Part shown: piece by piece, positions 27,142 through 36,883 of the stretch
Numbering within the stretch: position 1 is the stretch's first letter
Layout: each line of letters opens with the position of its first letter
From: CAWHPS01 sp963831235
GTDB taxonomy: Bacteria > Fibrobacterota > OXYB2-FULL-49-7 > JAEUSG01
Length of the DNA: 64,000 bases
Reading direction: 5' to 3'
Assembly (NCBI GenBank): GCA_963831235.1
Contig: CAWHPS010000047.1
Span: 1-64,000 of the forward strand
Program-made: the position numbers and the translations under genes
Notes under the pieces: model-generated
Databases searched by the model: none
Told to the model about the DNA's origin: nothing
What the model saw: the letters and a program-made list of their open reading frames with translations, nothing else

Positions 27142-27268
27142 GCACAACGGCGGGTTGTGTTGCGCGCGCCGCGAGCGTCAAGCGAGCTTTCAAATAAAAG
27201 GCAACAAAGTCTATAATATATTTTTGTTGCCCTCTTTGCGCGCGTCAATACCAACCCGTTAGTTGGGC
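27142..27268 (-). other. attC site
   Basis: GCCCAAC at 27268, ending GTTGTGC at 27142 in cassette sense. It is preceded by the covarying hairpin CACTGCGG...CCGCAGTG at about 27274-27307. Confidence 0.9.
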
Positions 27269-27624
27269 TGCACTGCGGTTTGCCACCCTGCTCAGCTTCC
27301 CGCAGTGTCGGCATTTTGGCTATCTATTTGCCTTTCATTTTGCATTTCGACGCCGCCCAGCTTGCGTTACCTTCCCGCGAAGGATTTTGCTTTTCTTCCG
27401 GCGCCATTACGCGTTGTGTTTTTCAGTTAAGTGTTTCAAGGCGCCGGTCTTCATGGTATATTTTAGCCCTCGAATAAGTATGCCTTTAATCCGGTGCCGT
27501 TACGTTTTGTGCCTTTTTAGTTACGTTTATCTTGGCACCGGATTTCGTCCTTATCCATTCATTCAACTTAATTGCGCTCTGCGTCAATTACAGTTCTGCT
27601 TGTTGGGCTGCTCTGCTTTTGCCG
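27269..27624. other. gene-less cassette (357-bp type)
   Basis: Contains an A-type hairpin (27398-27447), a B-type hairpin (27491-27541), the CTTGCGTTACCTTCCCGCGA repeat and no convincing coding frame. Near-identical segments lie at 40406-40761 and 47366-47721. It may carry only promoter or RNA functions. Confidence 0.75.
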
Positions 27625-27753
27625 GCACAACGGCGGGTTGTGTTGCGCGCGCTTTGCGAGCGACAAGCGAGCTTTTATATCAAAGGCAACAAAATCTATA
27701 ATCAATATTTGTTGCCCTCTTTGCGCGCGTCAATACCAACCCGATAGTTGGGC
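27625..27753 (-). other. attC site
   Basis: GCCCAAC at 27753 to GTTGTGC at 27625 in cassette sense. The variable part reads GCTCGCTTGTCGCTCGCAAA. Confidence 0.9.
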
Positions 27754-28107
27754 CTACACCGAGGCTCATTGCAAACACCGAGCTCTCCGACTCTGTCCTT
27801 TTTTCCTTCGACGCCGCCCATCTGTTAACACATTCACATAAGGCGATACTGCATTTCCCTCTATCCTGCAACACTACACTCTTACGTTACATGCTGACAA
27901 AGGATTTTTATATCTTATTTCAAAACGCACCGCCTCCCTTTCGGCTGTACCAATGTTTACGCTTACCTGACAGAATCGAATCCTTCTAACTTTTCTTCAA
28001 TATTTTCCGAAAATATTACGTCTTGTGTTTTTCAGTTATATGATCCAAGCGCCGGATTTAGTCCTTACGTCCCGCTCCGTCCTTGGCTCAAACCGATACT
28101 ATGGAGC

Positions 28108-28566
28108 CTATGCATTTCCATTGCAGTTTATTTCAATAAATCTATTGTTTTTTATATCGAAAATTATTCCACAAAAAGAATCTCCTCCATCCATTACCCA
28201 AATTGGTTTCTTTTCCCAATTTTTAAATTCATTATGTTTCGCAATCAAATTGATGTAAACATAGTTTTCGCTACCAATTTTAAATCCGATATATTGCCTT
28301 CTGTAATATCCAATTCCATTATCATTTATTTTGGCAACTTTAAGTGAATCAAAATATCTCGGTAGAATTGCTTCTATTTTGATACAAATAGAATCAGCCA
28401 ATTTATCAATTTCTATTGATTTTGATTTAAGGAATGAGTGATTTCTTTGATAAATCGCATTCTTACAATCATTTCCTGCTAATACTACAAATTCCTTTTC
28501 GTTTTTAGCGAAGCAATAAAATGCGATAACTGAAGCAAAGATAAAAATGCCTATTTTTGTTTTCAT
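28108..28566 (-). CDS. secreted cassette protein of unknown function
   Basis: 152 residues with a signal peptide (MKTKIGIFIFASVIAFYCFA). The mature part contains YRRQYIGFKIGSENYVYINL and a glycine-rich VMDGGDSFCGIIFDIK; the wording resembles small secreted cassette proteins of unknown fold. AAAGGAATAAATT precedes the start, which lies just beyond a half attC, so it follows the acetyltransferase gene as second gene of a fused cassette. Confidence 0.7.
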   Translation of the reverse strand: MKTKIGIFIFASVIAFYCFAKNEKEFVVLAGNDCKNAIYQRNHSFLKSKSIEIDKLADSICIKIEAILPRYFDSLKVAKINDNGIGYYRRQYIGFKIGSENYVYINLIAKHNEFKNWEKKPIWVMDGGDSFCGIIFDIKNNRFIEINCNGNA

Positions 28567-28610
28567 AATTTATTCCTTTTGCTCTCTTATCATTAAACTT
28601 AATTGCGATT

Positions 28611-28638
28611 CACGTCAATACCAACCCGATAGTTGGGG
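28611..28638 (-). other. half attC site (R''-L'' side only)
   Basis: Only CCCCAACTATCGGGTTGG and TATTGACGTG remain; the inner stem and the R' side are missing and the sequence passes straight to the ribosome binding site of the 152-residue gene. A hairpin CACCGCGG...CCGCGGTG precedes it. The deletion has fused two cassettes. Confidence 0.8.
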
Positions 28639-28687
28639 CTGCACCGCGGTTTGCCACCCTGCTCAGCTTCCCGCGGTGTCGGCATCT

Positions 28688-28737
28688 CCGGCGCCTTTAC
28701 GCTTTGTGCTTTTTAGTTAAGTTTATCTTGGCGCCGG
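28688..28737. repeat. cassette hairpin, A-type
   Basis: Arms CCGGCGCC/GGCGCCGG. It lies between the end of the acetyltransferase gene and the half attC, so A-type hairpins can be 3' of a gene as well as 5'. Confidence 0.85.
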
Positions 28738-28806
28738 TCTTCTCTTTTACATTTTGACGTCGCCCAGCTTGCGTTGCCTTCCCGCAATGAAACATCTGCC
28801 TTGTGT

Positions 28807-29226
28807 TCATATAGTCTTTATAAACCTTTTCCTGTATTCCCCATAACCATGGCTTTCGTAAAATTGATGCGCATCTTTTCGACGATAAGCGCTTGTCACT
28901 TCAAACTTGCAGCAATTCTTTTGTTTTCCCCATTTCTCAACAAATGATAGCAGTTTTGATGCGATTCCCTTTCTTCGATGGCTTTTGCTTACAATTAACG
29001 AAGTGATTCTACCCGTGCATCCAATTTGATGCATTAATGGCGTAAGGCAAAAACTTATAAAGCCAATGGCTTTTTGTTTTTCTGTAATTACGGCTGCAAC
29101 TCCTCTTTTTCCATTATAGTTTAAAAGGTTCTTTTTAATGTCGTTGGATGAGATATTATAACCTAGTTCATACATCAATTGCGAAATGTCTTTTGAAAAA
29201 GAAATAGGATTCTGAATTATCTTCAT
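28807..29226 (-). CDS. GNAT-family N-acetyltransferase
   Basis: 139 residues with the GNAT core: AVITEKQKAIGFISFCL (beta strands 2-3), then motif A with acetyl-CoA loop TSLIVSKSHRRKGIASKLLS (R-R-K-G-I-A) and motif B VTSAYRRKDAHQFYESHGYG. Substrate unknown; acetyltransferases are frequent integron cargo. GAAAGGAAAACATA precedes the ATG. Confidence 0.88.
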   Translation of the reverse strand: MKIIQNPISFSKDISQLMYELGYNISSNDIKKNLLNYNGKRGVAAVITEKQKAIGFISFCLTPLMHQIGCTGRITSLIVSKSHRRKGIASKLLSFVEKWGKQKNCCKFEVTSAYRRKDAHQFYESHGYGEYRKRFIKTI

Positions 29227-29487
29227 TATGTTTTCCTTTCTACTATTGTTGAAATAGCAGTTTCTTTCGAACCAAGTAATGTGCTTTTCTTCTGTCTTTT
29301 GACGTCGACCAGCTTACGTTACCTTTCCACAAGGCGACATTGTTTTCTTTTTATATTTCTTACGTTGCCTTCGACAAAGGATTTTGTCTTTTTTCCGAAT
29401 TCATTACACCTTGTGCATTTTCAGTTAAGTGATCTTATATCTGCATTTCTGGTATTTTCATAGCCCGCGAATACGCATGCCTTAAAT

Positions 29488-29535
29488 CCGGCGCATTACG
29501 TATTGTGCTTTTCAGTTACGTGATCCCAGCGCCGG
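29488..29535. repeat. cassette hairpin, shortened A-type
   Basis: Arms CCGGCGC/GCGCCGG around ATTACGTATTGTGCTTTTCA. It is part of the leader of the acetyltransferase cassette. A degenerate relative lies near 29394-29440. Confidence 0.8.
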
Positions 29536-29616
29536 ATTTCGTGATCCCTCCTCATTAAACTTAATTGTGCTCTGCATCAATTATGGTTCACTTGTTGAGC
29601 TGCTCTGCCATTTCAG

Positions 29617-29743
29617 GCCCAACGGCGGGTTGTGTTGCGCGCGCTGCGAGCGTCCAGCGAGCTTTTATATCAAAGGCAACAAAATCCATGATCAATATTT
29701 GTTGCCCTCTTTGCGCGCGTCAATACCAACCCGATAGTTGGGG
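29617..29743 (-). other. attC site
   Basis: CCCCAAC at 29743 to GTTGGGC at 29617 in cassette sense; standard inner stem. Confidence 0.92.
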
Positions 29744-29815
29744 CTGCACCGCTGCCTTGCCCCACGCCTAGCCTCCTGCGGTGTCGGCACTTGTTTATAT
29801 TCATTTCTTAAATAG

Positions 29816-30910
29816 CTACTTATAAAAAGGAGTTACACCATAATATACTTTTCCATGGTCTTTATCTTTAGGTGCAGCAATTTTAAATTCTTCCCAAACA
29901 TTTTTCAAAGGGAACGCTAGTACGGCCAGGCTACCTTCCTCATTCCATACAGTTGTGCTCCAACCACCACTAAGTCCGTCAAGCATAAACTGAGGCTCCT
30001 CCATTTTTGTCAGACATTTTGATATAAGATGCTTTAACGAATCGACATTACCATAATTTGTCCTAATAAGTTCATAAGTATAAAAGATTTCGCCTAAAAC
30101 TACTTTTGAACAAAAGTGTGTTCCAAATTGTTTTTGAAAAACAGCCGAGTCTTTTTGTAGTGAATCTGCACATGACGAGAAAGGCGCTAGCTCTTTTATT
30201 AAATATTCTTTATCACGATAAACCATATAGGTGAAATACAAGATTTCACCCGGTTGCCTTTTGATGGTTTGATCTAACATAGAATATAAATCAAATCTGT
30301 TTTGTGAAAACTTAATTGCCGCAGCCTCATCTGAATCATTTGCAATTATAACGTAGCCATATTCAAATTTATTTATTATTACGCTCTGGCATACGCCTCC
30401 TTTTCCAAATGGAGATAAACATTCACCTGAACCAACATAATAATAAATACTATTTAAAATAGTTGAATCAAAAGAGAAGTATAATCCATAATTACGTGCA
30501 AGAGAGTCTGAACAGATTTCATACACAGGCGGCAGAATAGTAGCTTTCCAGAATAGCATTAAATTATTCGAATTTGTTATCTCGAATGGAAGCTGCAATT
30601 TACCATACATTCTATAGTAACCTGGCATCAATGGAATTGAAATTGAATCCCATATAACAGGTACCAATGAAGTAGAGTTGTTATCAAAAAGCACCTTCAC
30701 TTCACCTGGAAGCTGATAACTTTCACCGTATGTAAGCGTAATAGATGTATCCGTAGCAACGTTTTGTACTTCTACTATACTCTTGGCAGAAGGCATAATG
30801 CTTTGACCGGTTGGATTATTTTGATTTTTTGTACAAGAAAACACAAATAATACAACAAGCAAACAAATAAGTCTTCCGGCCAATTCATTTTTTGCTGATT
30901 CTAATAACAT
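29816..30910 (-). CDS. lipoprotein of unknown function
   Basis: 364 residues. The N-terminal hydrophobic stretch ends in a lipobox (LVVLFVFSCTKN), so it is probably a membrane-anchored lipoprotein. The body is a mix of predicted strands with many Ser/Thr and scattered cysteines (GSGECLSPFGKGGVCQS). No domain recognised. GGAAAGGC precedes the ATG; the attC lies ~70 bp after the stop. Intact single-gene cassette. Confidence 0.75.
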   Translation of the reverse strand: MLLESAKNELAGRLICLLVVLFVFSCTKNQNNPTGQSIMPSAKSIVEVQNVATDTSITLTYGESYQLPGEVKVLFDNNSTSLVPVIWDSISIPLMPGYYRMYGKLQLPFEITNSNNLMLFWKATILPPVYEICSDSLARNYGLYFSFDSTILNSIYYYVGSGECLSPFGKGGVCQSVIINKFEYGYVIIANDSDEAAAIKFSQNRFDLYSMLDQTIKRQPGEILYFTYMVYRDKEYLIKELAPFSSCADSLQKDSAVFQKQFGTHFCSKVVLGEIFYTYELIRTNYGNVDSLKHLISKCLTKMEEPQFMLDGLSGGWSTTVWNEEGSLAVLAFPLKNVWEEFKIAAPKDKDHGKVYYGVTPFYK

Positions 30911-31021
30911 TAAAAAGCCTTTCCTTTAAAAGTTAAACTACTGATTCAGCGACGATTTTGTTTTGTATCTTTCAATTGCATTTGTCTTACGTTACATTCC
31001 CCCGAAGGATTTTATCTTTGC

Positions 31022-31150
31022 ATCCAACGGCGGGTTGTGTTGCGCGCGCCTTGCTCGCGTCAAGCGAGCTTTTATATAAAAGGCAACAAAGTCCATAATC
31101 AATATTTGTTGCCATCTTTGCGCGCGTCAATACCAACCCGATAGTTGGGC
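31022..31150 (-). other. attC site
   Basis: GCCCAAC at 31150 to GTTGGAT at 31022 in cassette sense. The variable part has GCTCGCTTGACGCGAGCAAG, itself a small hairpin. Confidence 0.92.
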
Positions 31151-31589
31151 CTACACCGAGGCTCATTGCAAACACCCACCTCTCCGGCAATGTACTTTTT
31201 TACTTCGACGCCGCCATTCTGTTAACACATCCACATAAGGCGACACCACAATTCCAGACATCCTGCAACACCGCTTACTTTTACACGGTGAAGCTCATTT
31301 ACTCACAAGAGAATTTCATTATTTTATCCGCACTTTCAACCCACTGAGCTGTTCTTCCAAATACCTTCAACTCAATCTTTAGCACTCTATCAGTTTCAGT
31401 TCAGCAAATTGGCATACATTTGCGTTTCTGGTATATTTTAGCAATCGAAGAAGCATGCCTTTAATCCGGTGCCGTTACGACGAGTGTTTTTCAGTTACGT
31501 TTATCTTGGCACCGGATTTCGTCCCAATCTCTTCATTCCGAACACCGAATCAATTATGGTTCATTTGTTGGACTGCTCCGCTTTTTCCG
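31151..31589. other. gene-less cassette (440-bp type), copy 1
   Basis: No coding frame supported. It has a B-type hairpin (31466-31515) near the attC and a run of cassette-specific sequence. It is essentially identical to 37773-38211, including length. Confidence 0.8.
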
Positions 31590-31716
31590 GCCCAACGGCG
31601 GGTTGTATTGCGCGCGCTGCGAGCGTCCAGCGAGCTTTTATATTAAAGGCAACAAAATCCATGATCAATATTTGTTGCCCTCTTTGCGCGCGTCAATACC
31701 AACCCGATAGTTGGGC
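31590..31716 (-). other. attC site
   Basis: GCCCAAC at 31716 to GTTGGGC at 31590 in cassette sense; one arm carries an A in AATACAACCC, otherwise standard. Confidence 0.92.
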
Positions 31717-31951
31717 TCACACCGAGGCTCATTCTCACCACCAAGCTTTCCAGCAATCTTTACGCTTTGTGCTTTTTAGTTAAGTGATCTTTTTCCGGAA
31801 TAATTTCTTCATTATCTTTTGCTTACGTTGTCTACTTACAAAGGATTTTGTCTTTTTCCGAATTCATTACACCTTGTGCATTTTTAGTTAAGTGATCTTA
31901 ATATCTGCATTTCTGGTATTTTCATAGCCCGCGAATACGCATGCCTTAAAT

Positions 31952-31999
31952 CCGGCGCATTACGTATTGTGCTTTTCAGTTACGTAATCCCAGCGCCGG
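31952..31999. repeat. cassette hairpin, shortened A-type
   Basis: Almost the same as 29488-29535 with its flanks. It lies between the end of the 142-residue gene (32103) and attC 31590-31716; more degenerate relatives lie near 31755-31800 and 31855-31900. Region 31717-32102 has no gene. Confidence 0.8.
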
Positions 32000-32102
32000 A
32001 TTTCGTGATCCCTCCTCATTAAACTTAATTGTGCTATTTTAGGCCCTGACGCATGTTAGGGCCGCTTTTCTTTCGTTTCCAGCCAGATAATTTATTACGC
32101 GC

Positions 32103-32531
32103 TTATAAGATTGCCTTTGCTACAAGCGCTATAAAGTCATGACCGGATTCAAATTTGCCGCTTACCGCCAATATGCCGCGCTTACTCATACGAGAAATAG
32201 GATATCCTTTATGTCTTGCAATAATCGTAGCATAATTTTCCTTCAATCCATCACGCATAAATGGTTCATCAAAATTAATTCGATATAAATTATCCGAAAA
32301 ATGTGTAATTGTTCCTACCAGCTCCATTGGAGGGTTGGGATCCATATTTTCAAATTCAAAAAGCCTTACTTTGGTTCTGTTGATTTTATCAGGGTTTTCT
32401 TTTGACCATATTATTCCGTTTACTTTTATAAATACATTATCGAAAAATAGTATGACGAGAATTGCGATAATAATGCCGATAATGACAAGATAATTCATAC
32501 TTTTGACGAGATAATAAGTATTAATAAACAT
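32103..32531 (-). CDS. small membrane-anchored cassette protein
   Basis: 142 residues; an alternative start at residue 12 (MNYLVIIGIIIAIL) would place the single transmembrane segment right at the N-terminus. The rest is a compact domain (VKVNGIIWSKENP-like start, YRINFDEPFMRDGL, ARHKGYPIS) of unknown function. The stop lies about 390 bp from the next attC. Confidence 0.65.
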   Translation of the reverse strand: MFINTYYLVKSMNYLVIIGIIIAILVILFFDNVFIKVNGIIWSKENPDKINRTKVRLFEFENMDPNPPMELVGTITHFSDNLYRINFDEPFMRDGLKENYATIIARHKGYPISRMSKRGILAVSGKFESGHDFIALVAKAIL

Positions 32532-32571
32532 TCTAAAAAAAGTCGCATTATTTTTCCTCCTTTTTGATTTT

Positions 32572-32713
32572 CCGGCACCATTACGAATTGTGCTTTTTAG
32601 TTACGTCTACTTGGCGCCGGTCTTTGTGGTATATTTTAGCAATCGAAGACGCATGCCTTAAATCCGGTGCCGTTACGACGGGTGTTTTTCAGTTACGTTT
32701 ATCTTGGCACCGG
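32572..32713. repeat. cassette hairpin pair
   Basis: First hairpin 32572-32620 has arms CCGGCACC/GGCGCCGG (a G-T wobble pair), second 32664-32713 is B-type. They precede the 142-residue gene as its leader. Confidence 0.85.
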
Positions 32714-32795
32714 ATTTCGTCCTTATCTCTTCATTCCACTTAATTGTGCTCTGCATCAATTACAGTACGCAAGTTGGGCGGCAGTGCCATGTCCG

Positions 32796-32922
32796 GCCCA
32801 ACGGCGGGTTGTGTTGCGCGCGCTGCTCGCATCAAGCGAGCATTCAAATAAAAGGCAACAAAGTCCATAATATAAATTTGTTGCCCTCTTTGCGCGCGTC
32901 AATACCAACCCGATAGTTGGGC
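32796..32922 (-). other. attC site
   Basis: GCCCAAC at 32922 to GTTGGGC at 32796 in cassette sense. Beyond R' a mirrored GCCCAAC box lies at 32773-32779, giving an extra core-site inverted repeat. Confidence 0.92.
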
Positions 32923-33436
32923 TTACACCGAGGCTCATGTCCACCACCAAGCTCTCCGGCAACGTCAGCTTTTTTCTTTCTACGCTGCCAATATTTTGAC
33001 ACACTCTCACAAGACCACACCAAATTTCCAGTTATCCTGCAACACCGAACTCTTACGTTACCTTCCAGCAGAGTTTTTTATCTAACATTCCCCAGCACAC
33101 CAACTCCCTTTCAGCGGCACCAAGACACTTGTTCCGCTTACCTTTAGGCAGTGCAGCCCATTTACGAACCAGCGCCTTTCATTTCTTTTTTGTCGCACTT
33201 TCAGACCACAGCGCCACTTTTCCAAACCTCTTCAACTCAGCCTCTACAATCCATCAGCTTTAGTTCCGCCAATTGGACTGCTCTTTTTTATCAATTGTCA
33301 AGAACCTTATTCTGTTTATTTTGTCAGCAACACATCTGCGAGTTGAATGGCAATTCTTCTTCAAGCAATTAATTCGGCTCAATTTATTTCCTACCAGCCA
33401 CGCTTCCGATAGTTGGATTTTACTTCTTAGTTATTT
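32923..33436. other. gene-less cassette, 514 bp
   Basis: No supported coding frame. It contains an isolated CCGATAGTTGGATT, resembling the L''-R'' end of an old attC at about 33408-33418, and CAATTGGACTGCTC. It has lost the paired hairpins seen elsewhere. Confidence 0.6.
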
Positions 33437-33566
33437 GCCCAACGGCGGGTTGTGTTGCGCGCGCTTTGCGAGCGACAAGCGAGCAATCTATTATAAAGGC
33501 AACAAAATCCATAATCAATTTTTGTTGCCATCTTTGCGCGCGTCAATACCAACCCGATAGTTGGGA
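33437..33566 (-). other. attC site
   Basis: TCCCAAC at 33566 to GTTGGGC at 33437 in cassette sense; inner stem preserved. Confidence 0.92.
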
Positions 33567-33633
33567 CTGCATCGCGGTTTTGCCACAGTACCAAGCTATC
33601 CGCGGTGTCAGCATTTTTCTTATATCTCTCATT

Positions 33634-34650
33634 TTATTTAAAATATGCTGGTGCTGAACTCCAAAATATTTTGTCTGTTTCAAAAGGATGAAAACCAATC
33701 TTTAACGGTTGACCTACATGAATATTTTTCTTAGGATTTACAAACCTAATAGTAATCACATCGGAAATGCCTTGAGGGGGCAAAATAACCTTAAGAGCAT
33801 CAAACGATTTCTCAATGCAACCTTCGATATGGTAGAAAATATTTCCATCCAGAACATCTTCATTGTCACAAACCCAATTACCTCGAAAGTCAAAAACACT
33901 TGGTTCTATTTTAAAGGTAGTCACATTCTTGCTATTTCCAAAATTAGGCATGCGTTCCGGTGGCAAACCTTCAAATCTTATGGCTTGAAACCTGTTTGTT
34001 AAATTCTTAATTTTAACATTTAAATAGCTGCCCTCACTTCTATTTTCAAAGCTATCTGATACTAAGATAAACTTAATCGAAGAATCACTTAATCTATCTT
34101 CTTCCTGTCCATTTATGAACCATCGCCTAATGGAACCTTGCCGTTTTCCATTGACAATCGTATCAACTGAATAAATATTACCATTTTCATAGTAACATTT
34201 ACGTACTCCTGACAGCTTATCAAAATTAAACGAGTCACGTTGAATCAGATTACCAAAACCATCAAATTTAAGCCGCTCTCCATGACGCAATCCTAGTTCT
34301 ATATTTTCTAATCCGATTATGGTGTCTCCCTTCCAAATAACATTGGTCCCTTTCCATGGGATACTTGAATTAGGTGTATTAAATTTCCAATAACATGCGG
34401 ATATTTTTATACCAAAGGAATCATAACAAGCCCATATTCCCGTCTTATAACTATTTAATAAATAGCCCTCATACTTAGGATTCCCGTTTTTATAATACTC
34501 TTTAGACAAGACGACATTTCCATGAAGCATTGATGTATCAGGATTAATGAGATTAATTTGGGTGCTTACATTTATTAGCTGTTTATAATTCGATAAACAT
34601 GTTGCAGAATAAGTCTGGCAAATGGCAATTACAACTAATAATATTTTCAT
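33634..34650 (-). CDS. secreted protein with MORN-variant (YwqK-like) repeats
   Basis: 338 residues with a short signal peptide (MKILLVVIAICQTYSATC). Two regions match the YwqK/MORN_2 pattern: EYYKNGNPKYEGYLLNSYKT and KCYYENGNIYSVDTIVNGKR with a following RRWFINGQEE. The C-terminal third is all-beta and ends FHPFETDKIFWSS. MORN_2 proteins are often annotated as antitoxin-like, but no toxin partner is nearby. Single-gene cassette; hairpin at 34733 in its leader. Confidence 0.75.
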   Translation of the reverse strand: MKILLVVIAICQTYSATCLSNYKQLINVSTQINLINPDTSMLHGNVVLSKEYYKNGNPKYEGYLLNSYKTGIWACYDSFGIKISACYWKFNTPNSSIPWKGTNVIWKGDTIIGLENIELGLRHGERLKFDGFGNLIQRDSFNFDKLSGVRKCYYENGNIYSVDTIVNGKRQGSIRRWFINGQEEDRLSDSSIKFILVSDSFENRSEGSYLNVKIKNLTNRFQAIRFEGLPPERMPNFGNSKNVTTFKIEPSVFDFRGNWVCDNEDVLDGNIFYHIEGCIEKSFDALKVILPPQGISDVITIRFVNPKKNIHVGQPLKIGFHPFETDKIFWSSAPAYFK

Positions 34651-34732
34651 ACATTGCTCCTGATTTCTTATTGACTTCTCTTCTGATTCCCGTGTCTTGC
34701 GTTAGCTTCCCACAAAGGATTTTGCCTTTAAT

Positions 34733-34780
34733 CCGGCGCATTACGTGTCGTGTTTTTCAGTTACGTGATCCCAGCGCCGG
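34733..34780. repeat. cassette hairpin, shortened A-type
   Basis: Arms CCGGCGC/GCGCCGG. Leader of the MORN-type cassette, about 80 bp upstream of its start. Confidence 0.82.
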
Positions 34781-34862
34781 ATTTCGTCCTTATTCCTTCA
34801 TTAAACTTAATTGTGCTCTGCATTAATTACAGTTCTCTTGTTGGGCTGCACTTATTTTCCCG

Positions 34863-34989
34863 GCCCAACGGCGGGTTGTGTTGCGCGCGCCTGCGAGCGT
34901 CCAGCGAGCTTTCAAATCAAAGGCAACAAAATCTATAATCTATTTTTGTTGCCCTCCCAGCGCGCGTCAATACCAACCCGTAGTTGGGG
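34863..34989 (-). other. attC site
   Basis: CCCCAAC at 34989 to GTTGGGC at 34863 in cassette sense. A spacer base is missing between R'' and L'' (CTACGGG instead of CTATCGGG). Confidence 0.92.
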
Positions 34990-35106
34990 CTGCACCGCGA
35001 ATTCGCCCACCTGCCCTACCCCCGCGGTGTCAGCGCTTTTATTCATGCCTCTATATCTCTTGTTTTGTATAGATAGCTTCATAAAGATATTTTAACTAAA
35101 GACAAC

Positions 35107-35640
35107 TCATTGCTTTAAATAATTCCCTTGCTTAAATTCAGTAGATTTTCCTTTTGGAATTGATAGTGAAACCCATTCTTTCCCTTTGCACTGTTTGGCG
35201 ATAATTACGATTTGTCCTATATGATATGAACAATGTGATATTTGGCGATTAAGTGCCTGAACAAGTGAATGTGGCTCCTTTAAAATTATAACTGGCCGCG
35301 TAAAGTCATTTTCGGTAATTTTGCTAAGTCCTTCCTCAAGATACAAGAAGCCCTCGTTATAAAGTTCTATGATTTTCTCTTTTTCCAATTGTTCTTCTTC
35401 AAATTCACGGTCTCTATTCCTATTTGGTTTTTCGCCGTCTTCTGTAAACAAATTGACCCATCTTGATTTCATGTTTCCATTTAGATGCTTAACAATAATG
35501 GAAATAGAATTAGCGTTGTTAATGTTTGAATTTAATTCCTCCATTGACAATGACTGAATAGATTGAATTCCAAGATTTCTATAGCGTTTAAATTCGGATC
35601 GAACACTTTCAAGATAGTTTAGATTAAATTGCTTTTTCAT
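35107..35640 (-). CDS. DUF1572/DinB-like protein
   Basis: 177 residues from ATG 35640 (MKKQFNLNYLESVRSEFKRY), with AAAGGCAAT just upstream; an open frame extends further but would cross the half attC. Four-helix DinB-like pattern with the histidines IVKHLNGNMKSRW and ISHCSYHIGQIVII that bind metal in this superfamily. DinB-like proteins are often thiol transferases; the substrate is unknown. Confidence 0.85.
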   Translation of the reverse strand: MKKQFNLNYLESVRSEFKRYRNLGIQSIQSLSMEELNSNINNANSISIIVKHLNGNMKSRWVNLFTEDGEKPNRNRDREFEEEQLEKEKIIELYNEGFLYLEEGLSKITENDFTRPVIILKEPHSLVQALNRQISHCSYHIGQIVIIAKQCKGKEWVSLSIPKGKSTEFKQGNYLKQ

Positions 35641-35677
35641 ATTGCCTTTCGCGTGCTTGTCTTTTTGCTTTTGGCCA

Positions 35678-35694
35678 CCAACCCGTAGTTGGGG
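35678..35694 (-). other. half attC site (R''-L'' side only)
   Basis: CCCCAACTACGGGTTGG alone, preceded by a CACCGCG...CGCGGTG hairpin and followed directly by the leader of the DUF1572 gene. Same type of truncation as at 28611-28638. Confidence 0.8.
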
Positions 35695-35715
35695 CTGCAC
35701 CGCGAATTCGCCCAC

Positions 35716-36105
35716 CTGCCCTGCCCCCGCGGTGTCAGCGCTTTGGCTATCTATTTACCTTTTCCTTTTGCTTTTTTTGCGCCGCCCAGCTTGCGTTACC
35801 TACCCACAAGGCGATTCGCCTTTTCCTTGAGGCTAAGCGCTTATCTTTTTTATCATTTTGTTTGTTATATAGATGCGCATATATAAATCGACATAATCAA
35901 TATTATACACTATGAAATGACTCTTCTTTACAAGTGCTTTTTTAATTATAAGGTTCATTTTTCATAGGGAACTTCTAAAATGCTTAATGTTACAATTTTT
36001 CCAATCTCAATTAAATGAAAATCGATTTCCTCTATGAACACACAAGAAAACTACAACATTTGGCAAAGCAATGATGTCGATTTAATTATGCGCATCTATA
36101 TAGTG
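35716..36105. other. non-coding stretch between two genes of a fused cassette
   Basis: It contains the 3' hairpin of the half attC, one CTTGCGTTACCTACCCACAA repeat (35791-35810) and AT-rich sequence with no coding frame that I can support. Confidence 0.5.
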
Positions 36106-36285
36106 CTAATTACTGGCATTTGAAGATGCCTTTCTGCTTTTTAGAATTCGTGTTATTATTAAATAAAGCACGATGTAAATCAATTCTGCTATAATACCAA
36201 TAAAAATGCTTTTTGTAAGATACAAAATGGCAATAAACAAGATAAGGGCTGAGCAAACCGCAATCAACATGGGTTTTGAATTCAT
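36106..36285 (-). CDS. 59-residue two-helix membrane protein
   Basis: Starts MNSKPMLIAVCSALILFIAI and has two hydrophobic segments (about 6-24 and 26-45) followed by a basic tail (RILKSRKASS). AAAGGAAATTAA precedes the ATG. Small membrane proteins are common integron cargo; function unknown. Confidence 0.65.
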   Translation of the reverse strand: MNSKPMLIAVCSALILFIAILYLTKSIFIGIIAELIYIVLYLIITRILKSRKASSNASN

Positions 36286-36433
36286 TTAATTTCCTTTTTT
36301 TGTGAATTGTTTTCTTCTGCTTTTCGACTCCGCCCAGCTTTCGTTACCTACTCACGAAGGTGACATTGTTTTCTCTTTATCTTTCAATTCTGTTTTACTT
36401 GCGTTGCCTGCCCACAAAGGATTTTGCCTTTTA

Positions 36434-36484
36434 TCCGGCGCCATTAAAATTAGTGCCTTTTTAGTTAAGATGATCTTGCGCCGG
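36434..36484. repeat. cassette hairpin, A-type
   Basis: Arms CCGGCGCC/GCGCCGG, in the leader of the 59-residue gene's cassette. Confidence 0.82.
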
Positions 36485-36577
36485 ATTCCGCATCTCTTTC
36501 ATCTTCCATTAAGCTTAATTGTGCGGTTCATACCGCATCAATTACAGTGCGCAAGTTGGGCGGCGCTGCATCGTCCG

Positions 36578-36704
36578 GCCCAACGACGGGTTGTGTTGCG
36601 CGCGCCGCGAGCGTCAAGCGAGCTTTCAAATAAAAGGCAACAAAGTCTATAATCAATATTTGTTGCCCTCTTTGCGCGCGTCAATACCAACCCGATAGTT
36701 GGGG
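36578..36704 (-). other. attC site
   Basis: CCCCAAC at 36704 to GTTGGGC at 36578 in cassette sense, with CCGTCGTTGGGC instead of CCGCCGTTGGGC. The same variant lies at 42948-43074, the duplicated block. Confidence 0.92.
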
Positions 36705-36753
36705 CTGCACCGCGAATATGCCCACGCGTTAAGCTACCGCGGTGTCAGCATCT

Positions 36754-36804
36754 CCGGCGCCATTACACGTTGTGCCTTTTTAGTTAAGTTTATCTTGGCG
36801 CCGG
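36754..36804. repeat. cassette hairpin, A-type, 3' of the DUF3465 gene
   Basis: CCGGCGCC/GGCGCCGG arms, between the gene end at 36884 and the attC. The duplicate cassette has it at 43124-43174. Confidence 0.85.
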
Positions 36805-36883
36805 TCTTTTCTTCTTTCTTTTGATGCTGCCAAGCTCGCGTTGCCGTCCTTCAAGGCTTCTACAAAAACTTGCCTTTACATCT

